DNA of 64,000 nucleotides from Chelonoidis abingdonii (Eukaryota; Chordata; Testudines; Testudinidae), in the NCBI RefSeq assembly GCF_003597395.2, contig NC_133770.1, positions 297,478,032 to 297,542,031 of the forward strand, given 5' to 3'. Numbering within the stretch: the first letter of the stretch is position 1; each line of letters starts with the position of its first letter. Position numbers and translations under genes: made by a program. This document shows positions 55,255-64,000 of the stretch, piece after piece. The notes beneath the pieces were generated by a model. The model made no database searches. It worked only from the letters and a program-made list of their open reading frames with translations, and had not been told where the DNA came from.

Positions 55255-55375
55255 GAAAGGATGGCCCAATGATTAGGATGCTAGCTTGGTACTTGGGAAA
55301 CCTGGATGCTGTTCCCAGCTCTGCCACAGGCTTCTTGTGTGACCTTGGTCAAGACACTTGTTCTCTTTAGGCTAG
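55255..55375 (+). repeat. MIR-type SINE, 5' half
   Basis: GGATGGCCCAATGATTAGGA, GAAACCTGGATGCTGTTCCC and AGCTCTGCCACAGGCTTCTT, then GTGTGACCTTGGTCAAGAC. Confidence 0.75.
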
Positions 55376-55691
55376 AGCCACAAAGGGGATTTAGGCTCAG
55401 CATTGCAATTTAAAGTGCCCTGTCACTTACTGGGATTCATGGCCCTGACTTTGTTGCCCACGCTTTTTACACAATGCATGGGGAGAGTTAGGCACCAAAG
55501 AATGAGTTTCGCAAAAGCCGGCAAGCTGAGTGGGGACCCACCTAAACTAGCCAATAGGAAACGGAGGAGGAGAGAGATGTGGCTACGCCCTGCCCTCCTC
55601 AGTGTCTCCAGCACCCATCTCCACTTGGGATTCGCTGCTGTGAACCCTTTCCTAGCCTTAATTTAAATATGCATTGGAGCAGGACCTTCTT
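55376..55691. other. No feature recognised
   Basis: Short unique sequence. Confidence 0.4.
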
Positions 55692-55726
55692 CCTCTCTCT
55701 CTCTCACACACACACACACTCTCTCA
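55692..55726. repeat. CT/CA microsatellite
   Basis: A run of CT followed by CA units, then CT again. Confidence 0.95.
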
Positions 55727-55732
55727 TGCCCA

Positions 55733-56268
55733 GTGAAATTCCTGATGTACGAAACCAAAATGTTCTGTGGGAATGTGTCAGTTCTGTCAAAAATTTCAAC
55801 AGAAACCAGGCAGGGGAACAGGATGGCTCATTGCCTGCCAGCCAGCCAGCTGGTGGTGGGGTCCCAGGCTCCCCCTTTCCTCAGCTGTCTGCCTGGTAGG
55901 CTGATGGGCTCTCTGGCTGCCCACCCAGCAGGCTGCCAGAAAGCCAGGGACCCTGGTCTGCCCAGTTCCCTGGCTAGCTGGTTCCCAGCTGGCCCCAATT
56001 CAGGGACCTGGGTGCTAGCTCCCACACGGCTGATCCCTGGGCAGTCTTGCTCCCTGGACTCCCCAAACAGCCAACTCCCACAATGTGCACATCTCCAGGC
56101 CGCCCTCCACCACATCTGCCCACCTAGCAAGCAGCCAGCAAGCCAAGAAGTTCTATCTTGGTTCTTCCAAAATGGAAATTTTCTAGATTGTCCTTCCTGC
56201 AGAAATTTTCAAATTTGACTTTTTGTCCTGATTTGGGATGACATTTTTTCCTAGTCTGGTCAGCTCTA
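55733..56268. repeat. A/T-rich MITE relative with a GC-rich core
   Basis: It is flanked by A/T-rich ends (GAAATTCCTGATGTACG left; TCTGGTCAGCTCTA right) like the 53860 family. Between them is a pyrimidine-rich core with repeated GCCAGCCAGC, CAGGCTGCC and AGCTGG words. It may be an insertion-bearing copy. No coding evidence supports the frames here. Confidence 0.45.
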
Positions 56269-56591
56269 TTACAGAGGCAGGATGTAAGGGCTGAGTGCAG
56301 AACTTGTCTTGGGAACGGAGCCATGGAAGGGGTGATGAACACTCCCACTCGGAACCTCGCTTTCACCTCCCATAGCACAGCACCCCCAGCCACGTGGGTG
56401 GCTCACTGGTTTGACACCAGTTCGGAGTGAAACCGTCACCTACAGACTCATCAGAAATGTTTCCTGCAATACCCTGGCTTTTCCACAGAGCTCCCAGCTC
56501 AGCCTGCTCTAGACTATGAAATCTCATGAGCCCACAGTGACATGTCTATAAAATAGAAAGTTTTCCAAAAGGAGAGAGCTTGTGAATTCCT
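56269..56591. other. No feature recognised
   Basis: Short unique sequence. Confidence 0.4.
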
Positions 56592-56682
56592 TTCACAGAA
56601 TCATGGAAGATTAGGGTTGGGAGAGACCTCAGGAGGTCATCTAGTTCCACCCTGTGCTCAAAGCAGGACCAACACCAGCTAA
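56592..56682 (-). repeat. CR1 LINE 3' tail, left piece
   Basis: TCACAGAATCATGGAAGATT through GGTCATCTAGTTCCACC to AGGACCAACACCAGCTAA. The copy continues at 56960. Confidence 0.9.
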
Positions 56683-56959
56683 GGGCTTGTCTACATTGGC
56701 ATTTTACAGCACTGCAACTTTCTCACTTAGGGGTATGAAAAAACACCCCCCTGAGCGCAGCAAGTTTCAGCGCTGTAAAGCGCCAGTGTAAACAGTGCAG
56801 CTCCCAGTCCTGGGAGCTATGCCCCCTGTAGAGGTGGGTTTTTTAGAGTACTGGGAGAGCTCTTTTTAGAGCTCTCTCCCAGCGCTCTGCCATGACTACA
56901 CAAGCCACATTAAAGTGCTGCCACAGCAGCGCTTTAACATTGCCAGTGTAGACTAGCTG
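56683..56959. mobile_element. Harbinger-type MITE inside CR1, TSD TAA
   Basis: The ends GGGCTTGTCTACATTGGC and GCCAGTGTAGACTAGCTG are inverted. TAA occurs at 56680-56682 and 56960-56962. Removing the block restores the CR1 text CAGCTAAATCATCCCAGCC. The interior has GCGCTGTAAAGCGCC-like hairpins and TAGAGCTCTCTCCCAGCGCT. No coding sequence. Confidence 0.85.
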
Positions 56960-57660
56960 TAAATCATCCCAGCCAGGGCTTTGTCAAGCCAGGCCTTAAA
57001 AACCTCTAAGGATGGAGATTCCACCACCTCCCTAGGGAACCCATTCCAGTGCTTCACCACCCTCCTAGTGAAATAGTTTTTCCTAATATCCAACCTATAC
57101 CTCCCCCACTGCAACTTGAGACCATTGCTCCTTGTTCTGTCATCTGCCATCACTGAGAACAGCCAAGCTCCATCCTCTTTGGAACCCCCCATCAGGTAGT
57201 TGAAGGCTGTTATCAAATACCCCCTCACTCTTCTTTTTTGCAGACTAAATAAGCCCAGTTCCCTCAGCCTCTCCTCCTAAGTCATGTGTTCCAGCCCCCT
57301 AATAATTTTTGTTGCACTCCGCTGGACTCTCTCCAATTTGGCCACATCCTTTCTGTCGCAGGGGACCCAAAACTGGACACATTACTCCAGATAAAGCCTG
57401 ACCAGTGCCGAACAGAGGGGAATAATCACTTCACTCAATCTGCTGGCAATGCTCCATTGGCCTTCTTGGCAACAAAGGCACACTGCTGACTCATATCCAG
57501 CTTCTCATCCACTGTAATCTCCAGGTCCTTTTCTGCAGAACTGCCACTTAACCAGTCGGCCTCCAGTCTGTAGTGGTGCATGGGATTCTTCCATCCTAAC
57601 TGCAGGACTCTGTACTTGTCCTTTTTGAACCTCATCAGATTTCTTTCAAATTAATCCTGC
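56960..57660 (-). pseudogene. CR1 LINE ORF2 C-terminal part, right piece
   Basis: On the minus strand, 57635-57435 encodes [20 protein letters not shown] and [20 protein letters not shown], the post-catalytic region of CR1 reverse transcriptase. After a frameshift between 57435 and 57228, the frame gives [20 protein letters not shown] and [20 protein letters not shown], the ORF2 C-terminus. It is 5'-truncated at about 57660, so the catalytic YADD part is absent. Longest CR1 copy here. Confidence 0.95.
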
Positions 57661-58825
57661 AAATTATTAGTTTCTCAGCATTTGTCCTGATTAAAAAGGA
57701 GGTTGAGGTTAAAAAAGAAGCCAAAGACCCTGAATCATTCAGAAAATATAAAAGCTAATTTGAAGATTTTAAAGCAAAATATTTTATGAGCAAAATCAGT
57801 CCCTCTTTTGCCCTTCTCATCAGATCTGAGCTAACGTTTCCATAATCCTCAGAACCAGGCAATGATCTTACTAAAGAGAGCATTGCCCTGCCTGCTCCAG
57901 GTGCTGGAGATATCATCAGCTCATGCAAGGGAAAGCCTGGATTCAGTTCTTGGCAGATAAGTGAGGGAGAAAATAGTTTCTGGCCTCTCTGCATTGATTT
58001 TAGTCTATTAATGATATGGGCATGATCTTAAAAGAGTTTTAAAAGAAACTGCAAAAAGGTTTCTGTTCATTTTGAAGGGGATTCATGCATGAAGGCTCAT
58101 CCCTGGCTGAAATTGACTCACCTGACCTCTGCCTACTGGTGTTCCGAGTTCAGCCAATGAAGCGGGACTGTGCAATGCAATGTCTGAATGCAAGTGAATA
58201 ATTTACACCCAGAGGAGGAGGAAGCAGACAGGTGTCCGAGAACAGAGACCGTGGGTCGGAACCAAGAGAGGAAAAACAACCAGGGACAAAAGGGAATGTT
58301 TTTCCTCGGGTCTGGGAGAGTGGTCAGCGGAGGATTAAACTCTGCTCTGACGATGAAATTCACCCCTCTCTGGACAGGCAGCACGAGGCCTAAAGCACAG
58401 AGAGGTCACACAGCAGGTTACCAGCCCATACTGCCTCCCCTACAAACATTCAGCGGTGGACCCACCCGAGCCCAGATTCCTGTTCCCTGACAATGTGCAA
58501 TACAAGCTCATATGGTAGCTCTGTTATTAAGTGGACATAAGAAACTGTCGTGGTGTATGCATATGTAGCTGCGATGGAAAAAATCCCACAGTCAGGCTGC
58601 TGAATCCCACTCATATCTGCCTTGATTTTTGCAGGCGCTTTTCACATCTGCTGCTAAAATCTCCTCCGGCAGTTTGGGTCGCAGGAACAGCACCCAGCAA
58701 CCATGGGGTCAGCAAGGGGGAGGACAATTTTAGGGTGCTTTGAAGTGCTGTGTTTGCTCTACCTTATTGCTTCAGAGATGGAACTGGACAAAGCAAGGAA
58801 GAGAGAAAGGATGGACTAGTAACTG
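57661..58825. other. No feature recognised
   Basis: Unique sequence. No exon is supported. Confidence 0.4.
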
Positions 58826-58836
58826 GACCCTCAGGG
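58826..58836. repeat. 11-bp target duplication, left copy
   Basis: GACCCTCAGGG, repeated exactly at 60231-60241. Confidence 0.85.
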
Positions 58837-60230
58837 GTCAATATGCCAATATTTTTATGGCTGACCTGGAACAACGCTTCCTCAGCTCTCGTCCACTCAT
58901 GCCCCTTCTCTACCTACGCTACATTAATGACATCTTCATCATCTGGACCCATGGAAAGGAGACTCTGGAAAAATTCCACCATGATTTCAACAGCTTCCAC
59001 CCCACCATCAACCTCAGCTGGATCAATCTACACGGCCTCTCGGTGCAATAAGGATATCACATTAACACACCCTGATCAAAATACCGGACCGCTATGCCTA
59101 CCTTTCATGCCCTTTCAGTTCCATCCGGGACATCAACGATCCATTGGTCTATAGGCCAAGCTCTGAGTACAAGCGCATCTGCTCTGAACCCTCAGTCAAG
59201 AGACAAACACCTACAAAATCTCCACCAAGCATTCTCAAACTAACAATAACCTGCACGAGGAATAAGAAACAGCATCAAGAGCAAGACTGTACCAGGAAGC
59301 CTCTTACTGCAAGACAAAACCAAGAAAGAAACCAAAAGGACTCCACTGGCCAGCACATACAGCCCCCAGCTTCAAACCCCTCCAATGCATCATCCAGGGA
59401 TCTACAACCATCGTGGACAATGTCCCACCTTTTCAGCAGTGCTTGGTGGCAGGCCTATCCTCGCCCACAGACAAGCCTGCCATACTTGAAACGTTATTCT
59501 CACCAGCAATCTTGCACATCCGCACCATGTAACTCCAGCTCAGGAACCACCATGCCAACAAACCCAATGCCACTCTTGGCCACCATATCTTACACCAGCG
59601 ACACATACAGGACCTAACCAGATCGCCAACCATCCACCGGTTCTTCAGCTGCACGTGTCCACAATGTATATATACGCATTCATTATGCAGCAATGCCCCT
59701 CTGCTATGTACATTGGCCAATGGACAGTCTTTCTACGGAAGGATAATATGGACAAATCAGATATTAGAAATGGATATACAAAAACCTGTAGGAGAGCACT
59801 TCAAACCTCCCTGGCCACACTGATAGCAGACCTTTAAGTGTGGCATCCTGCCAGCAAAAAAACTTCAGGCCAGACTTTCAAGAGAAACTGCTGATAGCTT
59901 CAGTTTCATCTGTCAAATTTGACACCATCAGCTCAGGGACGACAAAGACTGTGAATGGCTGCCAACTACAAAACAGTTTCTCCTCTCTTGTTTTTCACTC
60001 AGCTGCTAGAACAGGGCCTCTCCTCCCTTGATTGAACTAACCTCGTTATCTCTGCTTGCTCGCTAGCATATATATACCTGCCCCTGGAATTCCACTACAT
60101 GCAATCTGAACAAAGTGGTATTTCACCCACGAAAGCTCATGCTCCAAAAAGTCTGTTAGTCTATAAGGTGCCACAGGATTCTCTGCTGCTTTTACAGATC
60201 CAGACTAACACGGCTACCCCTCTGATACTT
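58837..60230 (+). pseudogene. Penelope-like element: RT and GIY-YIG remnant
   Basis: PLEs encode a reverse transcriptase followed by a GIY-YIG endonuclease. The frame from 58840 reads ANIFMADLEQRFLSSRPLMP, then LLYLRYINDIFIIWTHGKET, where the catalytic YIDD reads YIND. FHHDFNSFHPTINLSW follows. Frameshifts then break the linker. At about 59690-59760, QQCPSAMYIGQ and KSDIRNG match the GIY-YIG core, and LQQKNFRPDFQEKL lies downstream. A noncoding tail follows (60100-60230: CCCACGAAAGCTCATGCTCC, CAGACTAACACGGCTACCCC). The copy is 5'-truncated in the reverse transcriptase and inactive. Confidence 0.9.
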
Positions 60231-60241
60231 GACCCTCAGGG
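60231..60241. repeat. 11-bp target duplication, right copy
   Basis: GACCCTCAGGG. Its last four bases are also the first bases of the MITE at 60238. Confidence 0.85.
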
Positions 60242-60512
60242 TGTGTCTAGCAGCTGGGAGGTGTGATTCCCATCTTACACATAGGTGCTAGCCCATTAAA
60301 AGTAGCTGTTTGGCCACAGCAGCATGAGTGGCTACTTAGGCTAGATGCCTCAGTATGTGCCCATGGGACCAGGGGGGGATGTACTCAGACCACTAGCCTG
60401 GGCCACTGCTCGTGCCACCATGTCCACTTTGCTATTCTTAACGTAGCGCACATGTGTGTATGTTTGCCCAAGCTGGGAATCACACCTCCCAGCTGTTGTG
60501 TAGACGCACCCT
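60238..60512. mobile_element. MITE with terminal inverted repeats over 30 bp
   Basis: The left end AGGGTGTGTCTAGCAGCTGG then GAGGTGTGATTCCC is inverted at the right end (GGGAATCACACCTCCCAGCT then GTTGTGTAGACGCACCCT), differing mainly by a small deletion on the left. There is no coding sequence. The family is uncertain; target duplication is ambiguous. Confidence 0.85.
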
Positions 60513-60610
60513 CTGAGACCCGTTTGTTTAAGGCGCGCTACTTCTGATTGCACCGGGCATTAGCACAAGAGTTACAAAAACGTGATACGTTGCACAAACA
60601 TGAAATAAAT

Positions 60611-60674
60611 GCACCAAAGACATGCCTAGGACTGAATCACTGGCACCAAAGACATGCCTAGGACTGAATCACTG
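60611..60674. repeat. Perfect 32-bp tandem duplication
   Basis: Two identical adjacent copies begin GCACCAAAGACATGCCTAGG and end ATCACTG. A recent slippage-type duplication in otherwise unique DNA. Confidence 0.95.
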
Positions 60675-61509
60675 GCTGGTTTATAATCCATCTCCCCTGG
60701 ACTTATTCTAGCATTGCGAACCCTGCTGTTCCTCATTACATCTGCGTGCATGTATATGAAGACAAGTGCACACAGACATGAACACACACATAAACAGATA
60801 CACACAACTTTAAGAGATGAAAGGTAGTATTAAAAAGTCAATACTAAAAAAAAAAAAAACAAAAAAAAAAACCCAGAAGAATGTGTAATGTTTAAAACTA
60901 GGGCCCGTTGTGTTGCAATGTTTCCAGGGAAGGACTGCCAACTAAAAATACCCCTGTAGGGAAGAAGATGCAGATTTAAAGAGACAATGTGCGTAAGAAC
61001 TATTGTCCTTTAGGGTCTAATGCATCTTCCTTCTGTGCTGGTTACTGGCTGCCATTTGAATGTTACAATGTGCAGTTATATATGTGCCAGAGAGGGTGGC
61101 TATGCGGTACCAGGGGCGGAGGAGGCAGGCGGCGGGGGAGCACTGGCATTTAGGATATTTTGATGGGCTGGTTCAATCACTTGGAAACTGGGTTGGGGGG
61201 AACAGCTGCCCTTCATTTTAAATAGTTGAAAGAAGCCATTAAGCTCCTTCAGGTAACCAAAGAGGTGAAACAACAGCAGGTCAGGAACATGACAGAGAAA
61301 CAGGCAGCTGTCACCGCATAAAACATAGCCACATATGGGGGGAGGGGTTTCTTTGACTATTGTTTTGTGAAGGTTTTTGTGTCTGTGAGAGAAACAGCAG
61401 AAGGACCAGATAAGCTGAGCTAGAAGGCAGTGAGGAAGCACCATCCACAGCCACAGAAGCACTGGTAGCATGAGGCTGAGAAAAGGCTAAGAGAGAGAGA
61501 GCTTTTGGG
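60675..61509. other. No gene; A-rich run
   Basis: An A-rich run lies at 60848-60872. The rest is unrecognised. Confidence 0.4.
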
Positions 61510-61700
61510 CAGGGGTGAAAGTAACTTAAAGGACTTACCAGTATGTCGGAGTCCTGAGCAGGGGGTGGGGCCTCAACCAGAAGGAGTGGGGCCTTTAGAG
61601 CCCCAGGCCTTTGGAATCGAGAATTAAAGGGGCTTGGGCTCCGGCTGCAGTAGTAGCGGCAGCGAGCCCTGGGTCCTTTAAATCACTGCCGGAGCCCATC
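61510..61700. repeat. MITE left part (GGTGAAAGTA family)
   Basis: CAGGGGTGAAAGTAACTTAA then AGGACTTACCAGTATG is the left terminus of the family at 43116. GGGGCCTCAACCAGAAGG and CCTTTAAATCACTGCCGG follow. The right end is missing. Confidence 0.65.
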
Positions 61701-62084
61701 GTTTGAGTTGCCCTTGTGTAGGACAGGTACTAACGTGCGATATTGCCTGCCTCAAGCAATCAAATATCATGAGTCTGGGGCCCAGAAATCATGAGATTTT
61801 TAGAAAAGTGACACATTTGGAATTCTTTTTATTCACCTTCTGGTTCTGGAGGTTTGAGGTGCACCGGGGGTCACATTTCCAAGCTTTTCTCTGAGAGCCA
61901 GAAATTTACTTTGATTTTAATGAAAGCTTTGATTTTCATGTATTCACATGACTCCAGGAGCTAGGACTTTGAGAAACCCACTAAATATTGTAATACTCAT
62001 GATGAAATTGCAAGAGCTGGCAACACTGTACCCAGAAAGCTTATTTCTACAAATGTACAGAGAAAAGCTGTGCTGACAAAAGTG
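61701..62084. other. No feature recognised
   Basis: Unique sequence. Confidence 0.4.
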
Positions 62085-62198
62085 CTTTTAGAACAGTCTA
62101 GCTGCATAAACATTAGGGGTCTGAATTGACATATCTACATTGTTTTCCAAACCAGTATAGCTAAATCAGGACAAACTCTGGGTGTAGACCAACCCTTA
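62085..62198. repeat. GTCTAC-type MITE, right part
   Basis: It ends TGGGTGTAGACCAACCCTTA, like the right termini of the GTCTACAC MITEs. AGTCTAGCTGCATAAACATT lies inside. The left end is not found. Confidence 0.45.
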
Positions 62199-63626
62199 AC
62201 CTGTCGCTATCCAGGCCAAAAGACAAGGAAGCTGGAGGCAATTGATTTGCAGCTATGTGTGTGTCTGCAATCAGTTCAGAACTGATGGCTCTCACCACCA
62301 GTTAGTCTCACTGGACTCAAGGATGATTCTGATTTATTTGAAAAGATCAATATTTTATGAAAAGAAAGAAAGTTTTGGGGACAACCTTCAAGTCCCCAGG
62401 GGATTTTACTACATTCTTTTGGGCTGCCTGGCTCATCCCACAGAACGCTATAAGGTCAGGTTCTGACCAGAGAGATGCAGATGCATATGGCTAGTGGAAT
62501 AGTACACAAGGAGATCCCTGCTTCTGTTGCACTTCCTCTCAGGGGTTGGATACCAAGAAGGAAGCGTGCTGCGCTTACTTCTGCATCAGCCAGAATTCTT
62601 CTTGGGGACTCAGCTGCGGATTGGCCCATTAGCACTATAGTATTCCCATTGTTGGCTAAGCCTCCACAGCAATGTCCTCCTAGCAGCCAGATCCCAGTGG
62701 CTGGAGGTTCTCATGTATGTCTTCTTCTACTTTCCTTCTACCTTCTTTCTTCTTCCCTGCACCCAGCTAAAACAGCTGATGGTATTTATGGAAGAGTCTG
62801 TCCCAGAGGGAGAGAGGAGGAGAAAATCACTTGAAAGAAAGAATGAGTCATACCATTTCAGATTAGAATTGGGGGTCAAACCAAAATCCTAGATCTGACT
62901 ATCATCCCCAAGCACTGGTGAAGTTCTGATCTGGACCTGACTCCAAACTTTACAAGCTTCAGCCCATCCCTAGTTCATTTAAACAGAATAAGAACAAACT
63001 TTGGCCCAAAACTCAGCTGCAACCCAAACTTCTGGGAAGTGTCAAAAAGGTCTGATTTAGTTCTCCCTCCATAACATTATTTTTCATATCTGTCTGTCTG
63101 TCTGTGGGTTTTCCATAGTCCATCACTGTAATATCTAACGACTTCTCAGGTAAATCAGATTTAAATTCAGGACTTCAGGAATTCTTCTGACCTTCAGCCC
63201 TCCTTGACCTATTAGATTTTGCTTGAGACATACCTCTCTGATTTTGTCCTCTGGTATTTCTAGACTTCTTAGTTACAAACATAACTGGAAGAGCTGGAAA
63301 AAAAATATTAGAAGAAAAAGATATTTTCACTGTATTTCTTGTCCCCGATGGTATATTTTGTCTCTAGTTTTCTCATGCAAGAGTTTGCCCTTCCAAGACT
63401 TCAAGTTGAAACTATGGATCCCAAGAGACATTGAGCAGTCATCACTGTCATGGATGGAACCAGAGACCTTAGCAATGGAATGGAGTTAATACACCACACA
63501 GTCCGTGGGCTCCAATCAACCAGCAAGGTCATTGCAGATATTACTACTGGGCTCAATGGGAGATGAATTGGGCCTGGTATCATTGCCAACGCAGGGTTAT
63601 TTCCAACACTGTAGTCATTGAGGGAG
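62199..63626. other. No feature recognised
   Basis: Unique sequence with a short TCTG run near 63092. Confidence 0.4.
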
Positions 63627-64000
63627 TAGAGCTGAACAAAAACCAGAATTTCCATTTTTCAAGAAATTCCATTCTATCAGAACAAAGAGTTGAAATAAAG
63701 GCATTTCCCACATCGTGAAATATTCAGAACTATTTCTGCTTGACTTTGTCAACTTGGTTTGTTTCGATAAGGTCAATCATTTCAATTTCATCGTTTTGAC
63801 TTTTCTTTTATAGTCGATTGTAAAACAAGAATGTAATTTAAAAGTTGAAATGCAAAAGTTGAAATGAAATGTTTCAACCTAAACAAAACATTTCATTTTG
63901 AGAATATTCCTGTTGAAATGTTGGCTAAATTCTTGCATTCCCCTGAAACCTTTCAATTTTGTCAAATCAGCGTTTTTGGACGGAAAATTTGTCTAGCAGA
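63627..64000. repeat. A/T-rich MITE (TA-flanked family), runs off the window
   Basis: It starts TAGAGCTGAACAAAAACCAG and continues with AGAATTTCCATTTTTCAAGA, ATTTCATCGTTTTGACTTTT and TGAAATGTTTCAACC, the composition and left terminus of the 53860 family. The right end would lie beyond 64000. Confidence 0.6.

Noticed and set aside
56683..56959. hAT origin with an 8-bp duplication
   Set aside because: Flanks do not match over 8 bp; TAA on both sides restores CR1 exactly, which favours Harbinger.

Overview
The window looks like nuclear DNA of a turtle (Testudines). The evidence is the mix of dispersed repeats: many 5'-truncated CR1 LINEs of several subfamilies, tRNA-derived SINEs with a CR1-like tail, Penelope-like element (PLE) ends, a PIF/Harbinger relative with a Myb/SANT remnant, and many hAT and Harbinger MITEs. 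I recognised these families by eye from general knowledge; no search was run. I found no convincing host protein-coding exon, rRNA, functional tRNA or CRISPR array. Every reading frame with protein-level meaning belongs to a dead transposable element (CR1 reverse transcriptase, PLE reverse transcriptase and GIY-YIG, hAT transposase, Harbinger Myb/SANT). The region is best read as intergenic or deep intronic.

Layout. 1-5.3 kb: CR1 fragments, a solo LTR (3184-3855), and a nest of an ancient repeat, a foldback and an inverted PLE-tail unit. 7.2-9.1 kb: SINE, then CR1. 14-18.8 kb: GC-rich MITE, MIR-type SINEs, a second inverted PLE-tail unit, CR1 in both orientations, and the 3' half of a hAT transposon. 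19.9-21.6 kb: solo LTR split by a hAT MITE, then CR1. 24.7-28.0 kb: solo LTR abutting a CpG-rich, garbled Harbinger element. 31.5-34.9 kb: two hAT-type MITEs, CR1s and a SINE head. 41-44.6 kb: CR1 split by a GC-rich element, another CR1, a GGTGAAAGTA-ended MITE and three MIRs carrying foldbacks. 45.4-45.9 kb: 123-bp tandem repeat. 49-51.6 kb: CR1s and a SINE. 53-54.4 kb: Harbinger MITE and a TA-flanked A/T-rich element. 56.6-57.7 kb: CR1 split by a TAA-flanked MITE. 58.8-60.5 kb: the best PLE copy, followed directly by a long-TIR MITE. The remaining DNA is unique or too old to recognise; a few AT-rich parts could be conserved noncoding elements.

The main result is that insertion boundaries can be read directly. 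Twelve insertions have matching flanking duplications: 13 and 11 bp for two PLE-tail units, 11 bp for the PLE, 4-5 bp for three solo LTRs, 8-9 bp for hAT-like elements (one imperfect), and TTA or TAA for Harbinger-type MITEs. These give a relative order of events. In two places a younger retroelement sits exactly on the tip of an older DNA transposon.
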